DNA of 51,139 nucleotides from Synergistaceae bacterium (GTDB taxonomy: Bacteria > Synergistota > Synergistia > Synergistales > Aminobacteriaceae). Every line of letters begins with the position of its first letter. The stretch's first letter is position 1. The translations under genes and the position numbers were made by a program. The stretch lies in the NCBI GenBank assembly GCA_018436595.1, contig JAHDLC010000029.1, forward strand, positions 1-51,139, given 5' to 3'. Shown here piece by piece: positions 1-11,500 of this stretch. The notes under the pieces were generated by a model. It did no database searches. It saw only the letters and a program-made list of their open reading frames with translations, and was not told the origin of the DNA.

Positions 1-141
1 GTAGGCCGTGAATTCCGCATACTTCGACGTGGCCAGACACTTCGTGATCGCCGCCGTCAGCGTCGTCTTGCCGTGGTCGATGTGACCGATGGTTCCGATG
101 TTCAGATGCGGCTTGGACCTCTCAAATTTCTCCTTCGCCAT
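1..141 (-). CDS. tuf: Elongation factor Tu, N-terminal 47 residues (cut by window edge)
   Basis: EF-Tu is the GTPase that delivers aminoacyl-tRNA to the ribosomal A site. Only the first 47 codons are in the window; the rest lies beyond position 1. The visible part begins [20 protein letters not shown] and carries the P-loop [11 protein letters not shown] at about residues 19-29. Most bacterial EF-Tu proteins have GHVDHGKTT, so the isoleucine is a mild variant. The ATG at 139-141 follows a strong GAGGAGG ribosome site. It is the last visible gene of the rpsL-rpsG-fusA-tuf (str) order and lies 42 nt after fusA. Identity is secure; the number of tuf copies in the genome cannot be judged. Confidence 0.95.
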   Translation of the reverse strand, partial: MAKEKFERSKPHLNIGTIGHIDHGKTTLTAAITKCLATSKYAEFTAY

Positions 142-183
142 TGTGATTCCCTCCTCAGAAAATTATCAGATGTAATTGTTGCG

Positions 184-2247
184 TCAGCCTTTCAGAACCT
201 TCTCGGCTACATCCGCGGACACTGCCTCGTAGTGATGAAACTGCATCGAGTAGGTTGCCCGTCCGGACGTCTTGCTTCGAAGATCCGTCGCATACCCGAA
301 CATTTCAGCGAGCGGCACGAAGGCCCGGACGACCCGCGTGTTCATCCTGGTGTCCATTCCCTCGATCCGGCCTCTCCGGGAAGAGAGGTCGCCGATGACA
401 TCGCCTATGTAGTCCTCGGGCGTCACCACTTCGACAGCCATGATGGGCTCCATGAGAACCGGGCCGGCCTTCTTCATGGCCTCCTTGAAGCCCATGGAGG
501 CGGCGATCTTGAAGGCCATTTCGGAACTGTCAACCTCGTGGTAGCTGCCGTCCACAAGGGCGACCTTTACCCCGATGACGGGATAGCCGCCCAGAATGCC
601 GTTGTTGAGGGCTTCTTCGAGGCCCTTCTGCACGGCGGCAATATATTCCTTGGGCACCACGCCGCCCACAATTTTGTCCTCGAATTCGAATCCGACTCCC
701 TCGGGAAGAGGCTCCATCTCGAAAACCACGTGTCCGTACTGGCCCCGTCCACCGGACTGGCGGATATACTTTCCCTCGGCCCTGGAGGAATTGCGAACCG
801 CCTCGCGGTACGCAACCTGGGGGCGGCCGACCTTGACGTCAACGCCGAACTCCCTCTTGAGGCGGTCCACGATGATTTCAAGGTGAAGCTCTCCCATGCC
901 TGAAATGATGGTCTGGGAAGTTTCCTCGTCGGTCTTCACCCTGAAGGTCGGATCTTCTTCCGCGAGCGCCACGAGGCCCTTGGTAAGCTTGAGCTTGTCG
1001 TTCTTTGTGGCAGGCTCCACGGAGAGGGAGATAACGGGCTCCGGGAACACGAGGTTCTCGAGCACCACGGGTTTTCCTTCTTCACAGAGCGTGTCGCCGG
1101 TGCGCGTGGCCTTGAGCCCGGGAAGAGCGACAATCATGCCGGCCTCGGCTTCTTCCAGTTCCTCCCGTTTGTTGGCGTGCATCCGAAGGATGCGGCCGAC
1201 CCGCTCCCTGCCGTTGTTCGTAGCGTTAAACACAGTGGAGCCCTTGGTCAGTTTTCCCGAGTAGACCCGGGTAAACACAAGGCGGCCGACGAAAGGATCC
1301 ACCATGATCTTGAAGGCGAGGGCGGTAAAAGGATCAGTGATACTGCTGGCCCGGGTTTCCTCTTCCATGGAGTCGGGGTTCACCCCGGTCACGGGAGGAA
1401 GGTCCACAGGGCTCGGGAGATAGTCCACCACGGCATTCAGCAACATCTGGACTCCCTTGTTCTTGAAGGCAGAGCCGCAGATGACAGGGACGATTTTCAG
1501 GCCCACGGTACCGGCCCGGAGCGCTTTCTTTACAAGCTCTACGGGAACTTCCCGCCCGTCGAGATAGAGCCCCATGATCTCCTCGTCGTAATCGGCGAGA
1601 ATTTCGATCATGGTGTCCCTGGCCGCTTTCGCCTCGTCCTCCATGGAAGAGGGAACCGGCACCACATGGGGGTCGGTGCCGAGATCGTCGGAATACTGGA
1701 TACCCCGGAACTCGACGAGATCCACCATGCCGGTGAAACTGTCTTCAATGCCGATGGGGAGCTGAATGGGAACCGGCCTGGCTCCAAGCTTCTCCTTGAT
1801 TCCCCGGACGACGTTGTCAAAATCGGCTCCGATTCGGTCCATCTTGTTCACGAAGGCGACTCTGGGAACATGATACTTGTCCGCCTGACGCCAGACGGTT
1901 TCCGACTGGGGTTCGACCCCCCCCACAGCGCAGAAGACGGCAACCGCTCCGTCAAGCACTCTCATGGACCGCTCGACTTCCACTGTGAAGTCCACGTGGC
2001 CGGGCGTATCAATTATATTGATAAAACTATCTCCCCATACACACGTAGTGGCGGCGGAGGTAATGGTGATCCCCCGCTCCTTCTCCTGCTCCATCCAGTC
2101 CATGGTGGCCGCGCCTTCATGGGTTTCGCCCATTTTGTAATTCTTTCCGGTGTAGAAAAGAATCCTCTCCGTGGTCGTCGTCTTGCCCGCATCGATGTGG
2201 GCGGCGATTCCGATATTCCGGATTCTTTTCATATCAAGTGTCTGCAT
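184..2247 (-). CDS. fusA: Elongation factor G
   Basis: EF-G is the GTPase that drives ribosomal translocation and, with RRF, ribosome recycling. The product is about 687 residues, normal for the family. Visible motifs are the P-loop AHIDAGKTT (about 16-24), switch II DTPGH (about 80-84) and NKMD (about 134-137), followed by the domain II-V sequence. I chose the ATG at 2245-2247, preceded by GGTGG with a 5-nt spacer. In-frame TTG and GTG codons just upstream (to 2259) and an internal ATG at 2232 are alternatives. It lies between rpsG and tuf in the classic str order, so it is probably co-transcribed with them from the promoter upstream of the L7Ae-like gene. Confidence 0.97.
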   Translation of the reverse strand: MQTLDMKRIRNIGIAAHIDAGKTTTTERILFYTGKNYKMGETHEGAATMDWMEQEKERGITITSAATTCVWGDSFINIIDTPGHVDFTVEVERSMRVLDGAVAVFCAVGGVEPQSETVWRQADKYHVPRVAFVNKMDRIGADFDNVVRGIKEKLGARPVPIQLPIGIEDSFTGMVDLVEFRGIQYSDDLGTDPHVVPVPSSMEDEAKAARDTMIEILADYDEEIMGLYLDGREVPVELVKKALRAGTVGLKIVPVICGSAFKNKGVQMLLNAVVDYLPSPVDLPPVTGVNPDSMEEETRASSITDPFTALAFKIMVDPFVGRLVFTRVYSGKLTKGSTVFNATNNGRERVGRILRMHANKREELEEAEAGMIVALPGLKATRTGDTLCEEGKPVVLENLVFPEPVISLSVEPATKNDKLKLTKGLVALAEEDPTFRVKTDEETSQTIISGMGELHLEIIVDRLKREFGVDVKVGRPQVAYREAVRNSSRAEGKYIRQSGGRGQYGHVVFEMEPLPEGVGFEFEDKIVGGVVPKEYIAAVQKGLEEALNNGILGGYPVIGVKVALVDGSYHEVDSSEMAFKIAASMGFKEAMKKAGPVLMEPIMAVEVVTPEDYIGDVIGDLSSRRGRIEGMDTRMNTRVVRAFVPLAEMFGYATDLRSKTSGRATYSMQFHHYEAVSADVAEKVLKG

Positions 2248-2310
2248 AGCTACCACCAAGCCTCGTTTCCATCAGTTTGCCGCATGCAAATTCCTGCGCT
2301 TCGTTGCGAA

Positions 2311-2781
2311 CTACCAGCGGTAGTGGGCGAACGCGCGGTTTGCCTCCGCCATCTTGTGGGTGTCTTCCTTCTTTTTTATGGAGCTGCCCTCACCCTTGTA
2401 GGCATCCATAAATTCCCGTGCAAGCCGCTCGGCCATGGGCATACCCTTTTTTGCCCGCGAATAGCCGAGAATCCAGCGGATGCAGAGAACCTGGGCCCGC
2501 TCGGCCGGAACTTCCACGGGAACCTGGTAGGTTGCGCCGCCGACCCTGCGGGGACGCACTTCAACGAGAGGCCGGACATTTTCCATGGCCTTCTTGAAAA
2601 CCTCAAAGGGTTCGGTATTCAGTTTTTCCCCGGCAATATCGAGTGCCCGGTACATAATCTTTTCTGCAACGCTCTTTTTGCCTTTCCGCATCAGGCTGTT
2701 GATGAACTTTGCCAGTGCGGCGCTGCCGAACTTGGTATCCGGCAGAGCCTGACGCTTCTTGACATGCCCCTTACGCGGCAT
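2311..2781 (-). CDS. rpsG: 30S ribosomal protein S7
   Basis: S7 is the primary 16S rRNA-binding protein that nucleates assembly of the 30S head and lines the mRNA exit region. The 156-residue product has the usual length and starts MPRKGHVKKRQALPD. The conserved stretches SLMRKGKKSVAEKI, VEVRPRRVGGATYQVPVEV and the C-terminal ANRAFAHYRW are all present. It lies 42 nt after rpsL and 63 nt before fusA, as in the str operon. In other bacteria S7 can repress its own operon by binding the rpsL-rpsG intergenic RNA; I see no obvious structure here that proves this. Confidence 0.98.
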   Translation of the reverse strand: MPRKGHVKKRQALPDTKFGSAALAKFINSLMRKGKKSVAEKIMYRALDIAGEKLNTEPFEVFKKAMENVRPLVEVRPRRVGGATYQVPVEVPAERAQVLCIRWILGYSRAKKGMPMAERLAREFMDAYKGEGSSIKKKEDTHKMAEANRAFAHYRW

Positions 2782-2823
2782 AGGTCAACCCCTCCTCAAA
2801 AAAAAGCTCAAACGCCGCAAACC

Positions 2824-3195
2824 CTACTTGGGTCTCCTGGCGCCGTACTTGGAACGGGATCTCTTGCGATTCTCCACGCCCCCACAGTCAAGGGTTCCCC
2901 GGATGATGTGATACCTGACACCGGGAAGGTCCTTCACTCGCCCGCCCCTGACGAGCACAACGGAGTGCTCCTGCAGGTTATGGCCGATTCCGGGGATGTA
3001 GGATGTTACCTCGATCCCGTTGGTGAGGCGAACACGGGCAACCTTTCTCAAAGCCGAGTTGGGCTTCTTGGGGGTTACAGTGTACACACGGGTGCAGACA
3101 CCCCTCCGCGCAGGATTTCCCTGCAGTGCAGGAGCATCGGTTTTCCGCCTCTTTTCCTCGCGGCCATGCCGGATAAGCTGGTTAATAGTCGGCAC
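2824..3195 (-). CDS. rpsL: 30S ribosomal protein S12
   Basis: S12 sits at the 30S decoding centre and affects tRNA selection accuracy. The 123-residue product begins with GTG at 3193-3195 (giving [15 protein letters not shown]), supported by GGAGG seven nt upstream; the longer in-frame ATG at 3213 would place that ribosome site inside the gene. The loop [11 protein letters not shown] and the segment [12 protein letters not shown], where streptomycin-resistance substitutions and the beta-methylthio-aspartate occur in other bacteria, carry the ordinary sensitive-type residues. It follows the L7Ae-like gene by 49 nt, the order typical of Gram-positive and related bacteria. Confidence 0.97.
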   Translation of the reverse strand: MPTINQLIRHGREEKRRKTDAPALQGNPARRGVCTRVYTVTPKKPNSALRKVARVRLTNGIEVTSYIPGIGHNLQEHSVVLVRGGRVKDLPGVRYHIIRGTLDCGGVENRKRSRSKYGARRPK

Positions 3196-3244
3196 ACAAC
3201 TTCCTCCTTCCATTTGTTCTTTTCTATCGGGCTTGAAGGCCCGT

Positions 3245-3490
3245 TTATCTTTTAATCCCCGCGACAGAGGCTCCGCGGCTTATGGCGCACGCCCTGCCCA
3301 GCCGGACCATATCGCTGACTCGTTCCACGGGGATATCCTGTCTCCGCGCTTCCGCCTCAAGAGGACCGACCATGGCCGGGTCGGCATCCTCGGCGATGAA
3401 AAGTTTCGCCAACCTGCCTGCTTCAAGCTTCCGCCTCACCTGACGCTCTCCCGTGACTCTCTCGGGAACTGCCAGCTCGTTTAAAGGCAA
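3245..3490 (-). CDS. L7Ae/YbxF-like kink-turn RNA-binding protein
   Basis: This is an 81-residue protein of the bacterial L7Ae family (called YbxF/RplGB in Firmicutes), whose members bind kink-turn RNA motifs. The core [20 protein letters not shown] and the later [17 protein letters not shown] match the family pattern. The start is TTG at 3488-3490, preceded by AGGAGG seven nt upstream. It is the first gene of the operon continuing into rpsL, rpsG, fusA and tuf, with its own promoter at 3522-3551. The same placement before rpsL is common in Firmicutes. Its exact RNA partner is not known; a ribosome-associated role is inference. Confidence 0.85.
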   Translation of the reverse strand: MPLNELAVPERVTGERQVRRKLEAGRLAKLFIAEDADPAMVGPLEAEARRQDIPVERVSDMVRLGRACAISRGASVAGIKR

Positions 3491-3521
3491 AAGAATCCCT
3501 CCTGTGCAAAAGCACCAAGGA

Positions 3522-3551
3522 ATAATAACAAAAGGGCGGGATAGGTGTCAA
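3522..3551 (-). promoter_or_regulatory. Sigma-70 promoter of the L7Ae-rpsL-rpsG-fusA-tuf operon
   Basis: Read on the minus strand there is a perfect -35 box TTGACA (3546-3551), an 18-bp spacer and a -10 box TATTAT (3522-3527, five of six consensus bases). A 17-bp spacing to TTATTA is also possible. The -35 box lies in the loop of the rpoC terminator hairpin and the T-run of that terminator forms part of the spacer. Transcription would start about 25 nt before the TTG start of the L7Ae-like gene. Confidence 0.7.
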
Positions 3552-3569
3552 GCCGGACTTTTCCCGCCC
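3530..3569 (-). terminator. Intrinsic terminator after rpoC
   Basis: On the minus strand, GGGCGGGA (3562-3569) pairs with TCCCGCCC (3534-3541) across a 20-nt loop, followed at once by TTTT and further T-rich sequence. It lies 29 nt after the rpoC stop codon. The long loop and short T-run suggest only partial termination. It overlaps the next operon's promoter. Confidence 0.65.
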
Positions 3570-3597
3570 CTGTTTTCTCTCCGGATTTCTTTTCTTC

Positions 3598-6500
3598 TTA
3601 TTCCCGGCCGGCCGTTTCGGTCATTTTTCCAGCGGATATCTTCGCCTGGCCGACCCTGATGGCCCGGAATCTTTCAACTCCCGTTCCGGCGGGGATGAGG
3701 TGACCGATGATCACGTTCTCCTTCAGACCCTCGAGGGGATCGATTTCCCCCTTGACCGCCGCTCCGGCCAGAACCTGGGCCGTCTGCTGGAAGGACGCCG
3801 CGCTGAGGAAGCTGTCCGTGGCGAGGGCCGCCTTGGTGATGCCGTGAACAAAGGGCTTCACCTTCGGCCCCTCCCGGAGTTTCCGGACGAAGGTCACCCG
3901 CTGGATGATCTTCTTTTCGTCCTTCCGGGGAGCGCCGATTGGACGGACCACCACTTCCTGGAGATCCGGACAGTCGGCGAGGGCGTCGATCACGGCCTGG
4001 TTCACTTCGGTGCCGGCTTCAGCCAGGACATGTCCTTTCCTGTCGGTCACTGATTCGAGCAATACCTTGCCGTAGATCTTGGCCGACAGGAGATCCCTGA
4101 GAAAACGGTCTCTCGAGAAAATGGAGCCGTCTATCTCTATGGCGGAAACGGAACCGTCGAGAATTCCTTTAATGATGGAAGCATCCACCAGCTGCGGAAT
4201 GTCCGCAATGGCATCCCCGTCCCGGTCGATGGCCTGGGTCAGGGGCTTGCCCCACTTGTCCTTGAGGCTCTCCTCGAGCTTGTCGGGTATGTTGACCCGC
4301 TCCACCGTATGCCACAGGACGATGGACGGAACATTGAGCTCCCTGCACCGGGCGGCGTCCTTCGCCGTGAAGACCCTGTCGGCCTTCGCGATGAGCTCGT
4401 CGTCCACGATGATGTTTTCAGCGAGATAAACGCCGTCGGCGAGTTTCTCGAGGATCTCGCCGTCCCGGACGAGCAGCGGCGTCGGGTCGTCGGCGGTGAT
4501 GAGGCCGAGCTGCCCGAGGGTCAGGTGCGTACCGGCGGAAATTTCCTTGCCGTCGGAGGATGTGAAGGGAGTGATGAGATCCATGCCCTCCATCTGCTTC
4601 CTGAAAGCGGCCTCGCCCACGATGAGGGTGACGGGAACGCCTTCCTCGTCGTCCACCACCACGGAGGAGATCATCATGCCGGGCCTGAGTATGGTCCGGA
4701 TGGCTTCCTCGTCCAGGGGGACACCGATATACCTGGTCACCGCTTCGTTGAGCTTCTGGGAAGCCACGTCCCGGAGGATCCGGCCGGAGAAGATGCGCAC
4801 CGCTTCGGTGATGTTGTCCTCGTTTTCCTTTACTATCTGGGCCATCTCGGCGTCGATGTCGTCGGTCCACACGAGGTCGCCGGCCACGAAGGAGGTGTCT
4901 CCCTCCTCGGTGATCTTGACCCGGTTCACCGGCGCCACTTTCCGCAGGATGACCTCGATGTGCTTGTTGTTGATGGACACGCCCTGGGATCGGTAGACTT
5001 CCTGGATCTCGTCCACGAGGGCCCGCTGAACGGCCTCGATCCCCTCCACCTCGAGCATCTGCTGGGGGTCCACGTTGCCCTCGGTGATCTTGTCGCTCTT
5101 CCTGACCTCATCCCCTTCCTTGATCAGAAGGTTCTGGCTGATGGGGATGTTGTAGGTAGTCTTTTCCTCGCTCTCGCCGTTTCCGGAGGTGATGATGACC
5201 TTCCGCTTGCCTTCCATGACCCGGACTTCGGACACCCTGCCGTCCACGCCGGCAAGGTAGGCCACTTTCTTTGGACGGCGGACTTCAAAGAGCTGCTCGA
5301 TCCGGGGAAGACCCTGGGTGATGTCCTCACCGGTGAGGCGGACGCCTCCCGTATGGAAGGTCCGCATGGTGAGCTGGGTTCCCGGCTCGCCGATGGACTG
5401 GGCGGCAACGACGCCCACCGCCTCGCCCATGGGGACTTCCTTCCTGGTGGCCAGGTCCATGCCGTAGCACACCTGGCACACGCCGTGCCGGAGGCCACAG
5501 GTCAGGGGGCTCCGGACCCACACGGATTCGATTCCCGCCTTTTCTATCTTTTCCGCCGTCTCGACGGAGATGCATTCGCCCTTCGACGCGATCACGGCGC
5601 CGGTCGCGGGGTCAGCTATGTCGTCCAGGGCGGTGCGGCCGTAGATCCTCTCCGAAAGGGGGATCATGACCTTGCCGTCCTGCTTCAGGGGCTCGATGCA
5701 GATGCCGTGGTCCGTGCCGCAGTCGTGGTCCGTGATGATGAGATCCTGGGCCACGTCAACAAGCCGCCTGGTGAGGTATCCCGACTTGGCCGTCCGGAGG
5801 GCGGTGTCGGCGAGGCCTTTCCGGGCGCCGTGGGTGGAGATGAAGTACTCGAGCATGTTCATCCCCTCGCGGAAGTTCGCCGTGATGGGATAGTCTATGA
5901 TCCGTCCCGACGGGTCGGACATGAGGCCCCGGATGCCGGCCATCTGGCCCATCTGGCTCCGGCTTCCCCTGGCGCCGCTGTCGCTCATCATGCGGATGGG
6001 GTTGACCCGTTCCATGTGGTCCACGATGCTGTCCGCTATGGTTCGAGATTTCTCGGACCAGAGGCTTTCCTTCTGGAAGAGGTATTCATCCTGGGTCAGG
6101 ATGCCCATATTGTACTCGGACTTGAGCTCCTCATCCTCTTCCATGGCCTGCCTCGTGAGTTCCATCTTCTCCGGCGGGATGATGATGGACTGCACGCCGA
6201 AGCTGATGCCGCTCCGGGTGGCCCACCGGTAGCCCAGCATCTTGATGTCGTCGAGCATCTTCACCATGGCCACCCGGTTCACCATGTCGTAGGCCCGGTC
6301 GAGGATGGCGCCGAGGTCCTTCTTTCCGAGCTGCCGGTTGACGAACCGCAGTCCCTCGGGAAGAATGCTGTTGAAGATGACCCGGCCGGGGGAGGTAATG
6401 ATCCAGTTCCCTTCCCCTCCCCACTCGGGACTGCTTTTCAGCTTGACCCGGCCGTCCACCTTCACGGCGCCGTGGTTGAACGCCACGAGCACGTCGTCAA

Positions 6501-8589
6501 GGTCGGTGAAATGGGGCAATTCTTCCCCGGGCGTTTCGTCCTTCATGTCCGTCAGGTAGTAGATGCCCAGCACGATGTCCTGGGTGGGCGTCATGACGGG
6601 ACGGCCGCTCGCCGGGGAGAGCAGGTTGTTCGCCGAGAGCATGAGGAGCCGGGCTTCCGCCTGGGCCTCGATGGACAGGGGCACGTGGACGGCCATCTGG
6701 TCTCCGTCGAAGTCGGCGTTGAAGGCGGTGCAGACCATGGGGTGAAGGCGTATGGCCTTGCCCTCCATGAGCACGGGCTCGAAGGCCTGGATGCCGAGCC
6801 TGTGGAGCGTGGGGGCCCGGTTCAGCATGACCGGGTGGTCCTTGATGATCTCCTCGAGGATGCCCCAGATCTCTTCCCGGCCCCGCTCGATTATCCGCTT
6901 GGCGCTCTTTACGTTGGGGGCGAGGCCCCGCTCCACGAGCTGGCGGATGACGAAGGGCTTGAAGAGCTCCAGGGCCATCTGCTTGGGAAGGCCGCACTGG
7001 TAGATCTTGAGCTGGGGGCCGATGACGATGACGGACCGGCCGGAATAGTCGACCCGCTTTCCGAGGAGGTTCTGCCGGAACCGTCCCTTCTTGCCCCGGA
7101 GCAGGTCCGTGAGGCTCTTGAGGGGCCGGTTTCCCGCCCCCAGGACGGCCTTCCCCATGCGGCCGTTGTCGATGAGGGCGTCAACGGCTTCCTGGAGCAT
7201 GCGCTTCTCGTTGCGGATGATGATCTCCGGAGCCTTGAGCTCCTGGAGCTTCTTCAGCCGGTTGTTCCGGTTGATGACCCTGCGGTACAGGTCGTTGAGG
7301 TCCGACGTGGCAAACCGGCCGCCGTCGAGCTGCACCATGGGGCGCAGGTCGGGCGGGATGACCGGCAGCACTTCGAGGATCATGGACTTGGCTGCCGATT
7401 TGCTCTTCCGGAAATCCTCCGCAACCTGGAGTCTCTTGATGAGCTTCCGCTTCTTCTGGCCCGTGCTCTCGGAGACTTCCTCCCGGAGAGCCGCGCCGAG
7501 CTGGTCGAGATCGATCTGCTCAAGCAGGGCCTGGACTCCCTCGGCCCCTATGCCCGCCCGGAATTTCTTGTCGTAGGCTTCGCAGAGATCATATTCCCTC
7601 TCGAGGATGATGTCGGCAGGTGTGAAGGGGGAAATGCCCTCCTCGATGACCACGTAGCAGGGATCCTCCACGGTGATGACTTCCTGCTGGGCGGTGAACC
7701 TTCCGGGGAATTTCTGGCTGTAGAGCCGGAACTCGCTCTCGGAGAGGACGTCGCCCTTTTCAAAGGGAAGATGAACGGCCGCGGTGACCACGAAGGCCTC
7801 CTGGTTTCCGGCCATGGCCCGCTCCACTTCAAAGGTGTCGCCGTGGCGCTTCCGGAGGCGCTCAAGGTCTGTGGCCGATATGACCGCACCCTCTGCGCAG
7901 GAGGGGTCATCGGGTATGGTGACGAGGGTGAAGGCGGTCTCCACCTTGAAACTCTCGTCGCCGTACTCCGTCTTGAACCGGGAGACCTGGGCCGCGGACA
8001 GAAGGTCATCCTCGTTCACGGGGACATCGTCCACGGAAACGATGCGGAAGGCTTCCTCGGCCTTGAACTTGGGGTCGTAGTGGCTGTGGATCCGGACCTC
8101 GCTCTCGGAGAGCACGTCATTTTTCCTGGCAAGGTCGATCCGTCTGCCCTCCATGACCACCTTGTAGGCGGCCTCCCGCTGGCGGGTGGGGGCGAAGTAG
8201 ACCACCTTCTCCAGGTCCTTGGTGGTGCAGCCCAGAAGCAGGCTGAGCCTGCTGGGGATACCCCGGAGGTACCAGATGTGCACCACCGGCGCGGCAAGCT
8301 CGATATGGCCCATGCGCTCACGGCGGACCCGGTTGTCGGTGACTTCCACGCCGCACCGGTCGCAGATTATGCCCTTGAACTTGGGGCCGCTGCGCTTGTA
8401 TTTTCCGCAGGCGCACTCGTAGCTCTTTGTGGGGCCGAAGATGCGCTCGCAGAAGAGCCCGTCCTTTTCAGGCCGGAGGGTCCGGTAATTGATGGTCTCG
8501 GGCTTCTTCACCTCTCCGCTGGAGAGTTCCCGTATTCTTTCCGGGCTTGCGAGCTTGACCCGCACCCCGAGTATTTCCCTTCGGGCCAT
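3598..8589 (-). CDS. rpoC: DNA-directed RNA polymerase subunit beta'
   Basis: This is the catalytic beta' subunit of RNA polymerase, 1663 residues. It contains the N-terminal zinc site (CACGKYK...ICDRCG, about 59-80), the absolutely conserved active-site motif [12 protein letters not shown] (about 624-635) and the second cysteine cluster (DHDCG...[13 protein letters not shown]). It is longer than the roughly 1200-1400 residues of Firmicutes or proteobacteria. Much of the extra length near the N-terminus is an insert at about residues 155-345 built of repeated units (separate entry). The ATG at 8587-8589 shares one base with the rpoB stop (TGATG), implying translational coupling, and an intrinsic terminator follows. 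Confidence 0.98.
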   Translation of the reverse strand: MARREILGVRVKLASPERIRELSSGEVKKPETINYRTLRPEKDGLFCERIFGPTKSYECACGKYKRSGPKFKGIICDRCGVEVTDNRVRRERMGHIELAAPVVHIWYLRGIPSRLSLLLGCTTKDLEKVVYFAPTRQREAAYKVVMEGRRIDLARKNDVLSESEVRIHSHYDPKFKAEEAFRIVSVDDVPVNEDDLLSAAQVSRFKTEYGDESFKVETAFTLVTIPDDPSCAEGAVISATDLERLRKRHGDTFEVERAMAGNQEAFVVTAAVHLPFEKGDVLSESEFRLYSQKFPGRFTAQQEVITVEDPCYVVIEEGISPFTPADIILEREYDLCEAYDKKFRAGIGAEGVQALLEQIDLDQLGAALREEVSESTGQKKRKLIKRLQVAEDFRKSKSAAKSMILEVLPVIPPDLRPMVQLDGGRFATSDLNDLYRRVINRNNRLKKLQELKAPEIIIRNEKRMLQEAVDALIDNGRMGKAVLGAGNRPLKSLTDLLRGKKGRFRQNLLGKRVDYSGRSVIVIGPQLKIYQCGLPKQMALELFKPFVIRQLVERGLAPNVKSAKRIIERGREEIWGILEEIIKDHPVMLNRAPTLHRLGIQAFEPVLMEGKAIRLHPMVCTAFNADFDGDQMAVHVPLSIEAQAEARLLMLSANNLLSPASGRPVMTPTQDIVLGIYYLTDMKDETPGEELPHFTDLDDVLVAFNHGAVKVDGRVKLKSSPEWGGEGNWIITSPGRVIFNSILPEGLRFVNRQLGKKDLGAILDRAYDMVNRVAMVKMLDDIKMLGYRWATRSGISFGVQSIIIPPEKMELTRQAMEEDEELKSEYNMGILTQDEYLFQKESLWSEKSRTIADSIVDHMERVNPIRMMSDSGARGSRSQMGQMAGIRGLMSDPSGRIIDYPITANFREGMNMLEYFISTHGARKGLADTALRTAKSGYLTRRLVDVAQDLIITDHDCGTDHGICIEPLKQDGKVMIPLSERIYGRTALDDIADPATGAVIASKGECISVETAEKIEKAGIESVWVRSPLTCGLRHGVCQVCYGMDLATRKEVPMGEAVGVVAAQSIGEPGTQLTMRTFHTGGVRLTGEDITQGLPRIEQLFEVRRPKKVAYLAGVDGRVSEVRVMEGKRKVIITSGNGESEEKTTYNIPISQNLLIKEGDEVRKSDKITEGNVDPQQMLEVEGIEAVQRALVDEIQEVYRSQGVSINNKHIEVILRKVAPVNRVKITEEGDTSFVAGDLVWTDDIDAEMAQIVKENEDNITEAVRIFSGRILRDVASQKLNEAVTRYIGVPLDEEAIRTILRPGMMISSVVVDDEEGVPVTLIVGEAAFRKQMEGMDLITPFTSSDGKEISAGTHLTLGQLGLITADDPTPLLVRDGEILEKLADGVYLAENIIVDDELIAKADRVFTAKDAARCRELNVPSIVLWHTVERVNIPDKLEESLKDKWGKPLTQAIDRDGDAIADIPQLVDASIIKGILDGSVSAIEIDGSIFSRDRFLRDLLSAKIYGKVLLESVTDRKGHVLAEAGTEVNQAVIDALADCPDLQEVVVRPIGAPRKDEKKIIQRVTFVRKLREGPKVKPFVHGITKAALATDSFLSAASFQQTAQVLAGAAVKGEIDPLEGLKENVIIGHLIPAGTGVERFRAIRVGQAKISAGKMTETAGRE
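7555..8127 (-). repeat. rpoC: Tandem protein repeats in the RpoC N-terminal insert (about residues 155-345)
   Basis: The encoded stretch contains about five degenerate units of 40-50 residues. Each opens with a D-(V/L/I)-(L/I)-S-like core followed by an acidic/aromatic helix and a (Y/F)-(G/P/D)-x-x-F-x-(A/V) end: [67 protein letters not shown] and [19 protein letters not shown]. The last unit runs into [17 protein letters not shown], which is the segment most bacteria carry only once at this place. The simplest reading is multiplication of that one unit. Confidence 0.75.
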
Positions 8590-11500
8590 CAGTCTTCATC
8601 CCCTTCTTCTATGGACATACCGTCAGGAAGCTCTTCGCCGAAGAGCATTTCCTCGGGAACGATCTCTTCCATTTCTTCCTCTCCGAATACGGAGTCGCTC
8701 TTCTCTTTTTCTTCAGGTTCCTTCTCCTCGAAAACGGGGCGCTCCCTCGGGCCGGAATATCGTCCGACGGGTGGCTCGTCCTCGTCGTCGTCCATGAGCA
8801 GTTCGCCTATCTGGCCGTCGCTGTACTTCACTTCCACGTCGAGGCCCAGTCCCTGGAGTTCCTTGACGAGAACCCTGAAACTCTCCGGTACGCCCGGCTT
8901 GGTGAGGTTCTGCCCCTTGACGATCCGTTCGTAGGTCTTGAGCCTTCCCCGGATATCGTCAGACTTCACGGTAAGCATTTCCTGGAGGATGTTCGCAGCG
9001 CCGTACCCTTCCAGGGCCCAGACTTCCATCTCGCCGAACCTCTGGCCGCCGAACTGGGCCTTTCCGCCCAGTGGCTGCTGGGTGATGAGGCTGTAGGGGC
9101 CGATGGACCGGGCATGGATCTTGTCGTCCACGAGGTGGATAAGCTTGAGCATGTACATGCAGCCCACGGTGACCTTCTTCTCGAAGGCGTCCCCCGTCCG
9201 GCCGTCATAGAGAGTAATCATGCCGTCGGAGGTGAGCTCCGGATATTTATCTTTGCTGAGCTGCTCCAGGAGGTCGAAGATTTCCTTCTCCTTGGCCCCT
9301 TCGAACACGGGAGTGGCCACTTTCCAGCCGTTCTGGAAGGCAACGAAACCCATGATGGTCTCGAGCACCTGGCCGAGGTTCATGCGGCTGGGAACGCCGA
9401 GAGGATTGAGGACCACGTCCACCGGCGTGCCGTCGGGGAGGTAGGGCATGTCCTCCACGGGGAGGATCCTGGAGACGACGCCCTTGTTGCCGTGCCGTCC
9501 CGCCATCTTGTCTCCCACGGTGATTTTTCGGAGCTGGGCGACGTAGATCTTGACCACCTTGTTTACGCCCGGGCTGAGTGCATCGGGGCTGTCGGCCCTG
9601 GTCATCTGCTTTACCGCCACGATCTTGCCCCGTGCTCCATGGGGCACCTTGAGGGACGTGTCCCGGACTTCCCGGGCCTTTTCTCCGAAGATGGCCCGAA
9701 GAAGCTTCTCTTCCGGCGTCTGGTCGGATTCTCCCTTGGGGGTGACTTTCCCGACGAGGATGTCGCCGGCGTTGACTTCGGCGCCCACGCGGACGATGCC
9801 GTCCTCGTCGAGGTTCTTCAGCATGTCCTCGCCCACGTTGGGGATATCCCTGGTGATCTCCTCGGGGCCGAGCTTGGTGTCCCGGGCCTCGATCTCGTAC
9901 TCTTCTATATGGATGGAGGAATAGAAATCCTCCTTCACAAGCCGTTCGCTGAGCAGGATGGCATCCTCGAAGTTGAAGCCTTCCCAGGGCATGAAAGCGA
10001 CGATGACGTTTCTCCCGAGGGCGAGCTCTCCTCCTTCGGAGGCCTGGCCGTCTGCGATGATCTGTCCCTTTTCGACCGTTTCCCCCTTATGGACGATTGG
10101 TTTCTGGTGGATCACCGTGCCCTGGTTGGACCGGCGGAATTTCACAAGGGGGTAAATGTGCGATTCGGCACCCTTTCGGATCTCGATCCGGGTGGAATCT
10201 ACGTATTCCACCACGCCGTCCTTGGCGGCCACCACGCAGGAGCCGGAATCCTTGGCGATGCGGTGCTCCACTCCCGTGCCCACCACGGGGGCCTCGGGGG
10301 CAATGAGGGGTACCGCCTGGCGCTGCATGTTCGAGCCCATGAGAGCCCGGTTGGCGTCGTCGTGCTCCAGGAAGGGGATGAGCGCCGTGGAGGCGGAGAC
10401 GATCTGCTTGGGGGAGACGTCGAGGTAGGTCACTTCTTCCCGGGGCACCGTAACGATGTTGCCCTGGTACCTGGTGAAGCACTGCTCCTCGGTGATTCTG
10501 CCGTCGGCATCCACGGGAGTGTTGGCCATTCCCACGTACACCCCGTCCTCCTCGTCGGCGGACAGGAAGACGATCTCCCCGGTCACCCTGCCGTTCTCCA
10601 CCTTGCGCCTGGGGGTGATGAGGAATCCGTACTCGTTGAGGCGGGCATAGGTGGCAAGGGAGGTCACGAGGCCGATATTGGGACCTTCAGGCGTCTCGAT
10701 GGGGCAGACCCGGCCGTAGTGGGTATAGTGAACGTCCCGCGCCTCGAACCCGGCCCGTTCCCTGGAAAGCCCTCCGGGACCAAGGGCGGAAAGCCTGCGC
10801 CTGTGGGTCACCTCGGCGAGAGGGTTCGTCTGGTCCATGAACTGGGAGAGCTGCCCCGAGCCGAAGAACTCCCGGAGGGAGGCAGCGATGGGGCGCACGT
10901 TGATCAGGTCCCGGGCCATGGCGTTGCCCAGGTCGGGGATGGTGGTCATCCTCTCCTTGGCGATACGCTCCATGCGAAGCAGGCCGATGCGGATCTGGTT
11001 CTGGAGAAGTTCTCCCACGGAACGGACACGCCGGTTGCCGAGGTGGTCGATGTCGTCGTCCGTCTTCTCCGGATTTTTGAGTTCGATGATGCCCTTGATT
11101 ATGCTCACCAGGTCTTCCTTGGTGAGGAGCCTCATGTCCTCGGGAATTTCGAGGCCGAGCTTGCGGTTCATCTTGTAGCGCCCCACTCGGCCGAGGTTGT
11201 ACCTGCGGGGGTCGAAGAAGAGACTGTGGACATATTCCCGTGCGTTCTCGATCCTGGCCGGCTCGTTGGGACGGAGCTTCCGGAAGAGCTCCACCATGGC
11301 CTCGTCGGCGTTGAAGGCACCGTCCTTTTCAAGAGTGGCGGCCACGGCGGTGTCCGCGTCCCACACCAGGACCTTCGTCCTGCCCATGCTCCAGAGCTTT
11401 TCGAGGTGCTCCTTGGTGATGGTCCTGTTCCTGGGCAGTACGGTGCCGCCGTCCTGGTCGAGGACGGACTCGGCGGACAGCATGCCCTTCACGTCCTCCT

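Noticed and set aside
4309-8934. A 1541-codon open frame on the plus strand opposite rpoC, and similar long plus-strand frames opposite rpoB, metG and fusA.
   Set aside because: They are exact antisense shadows produced by GC-rich codon use, have Gly/His/Asp-rich nonsense composition and no ribosome sites, and lie over secure essential genes.
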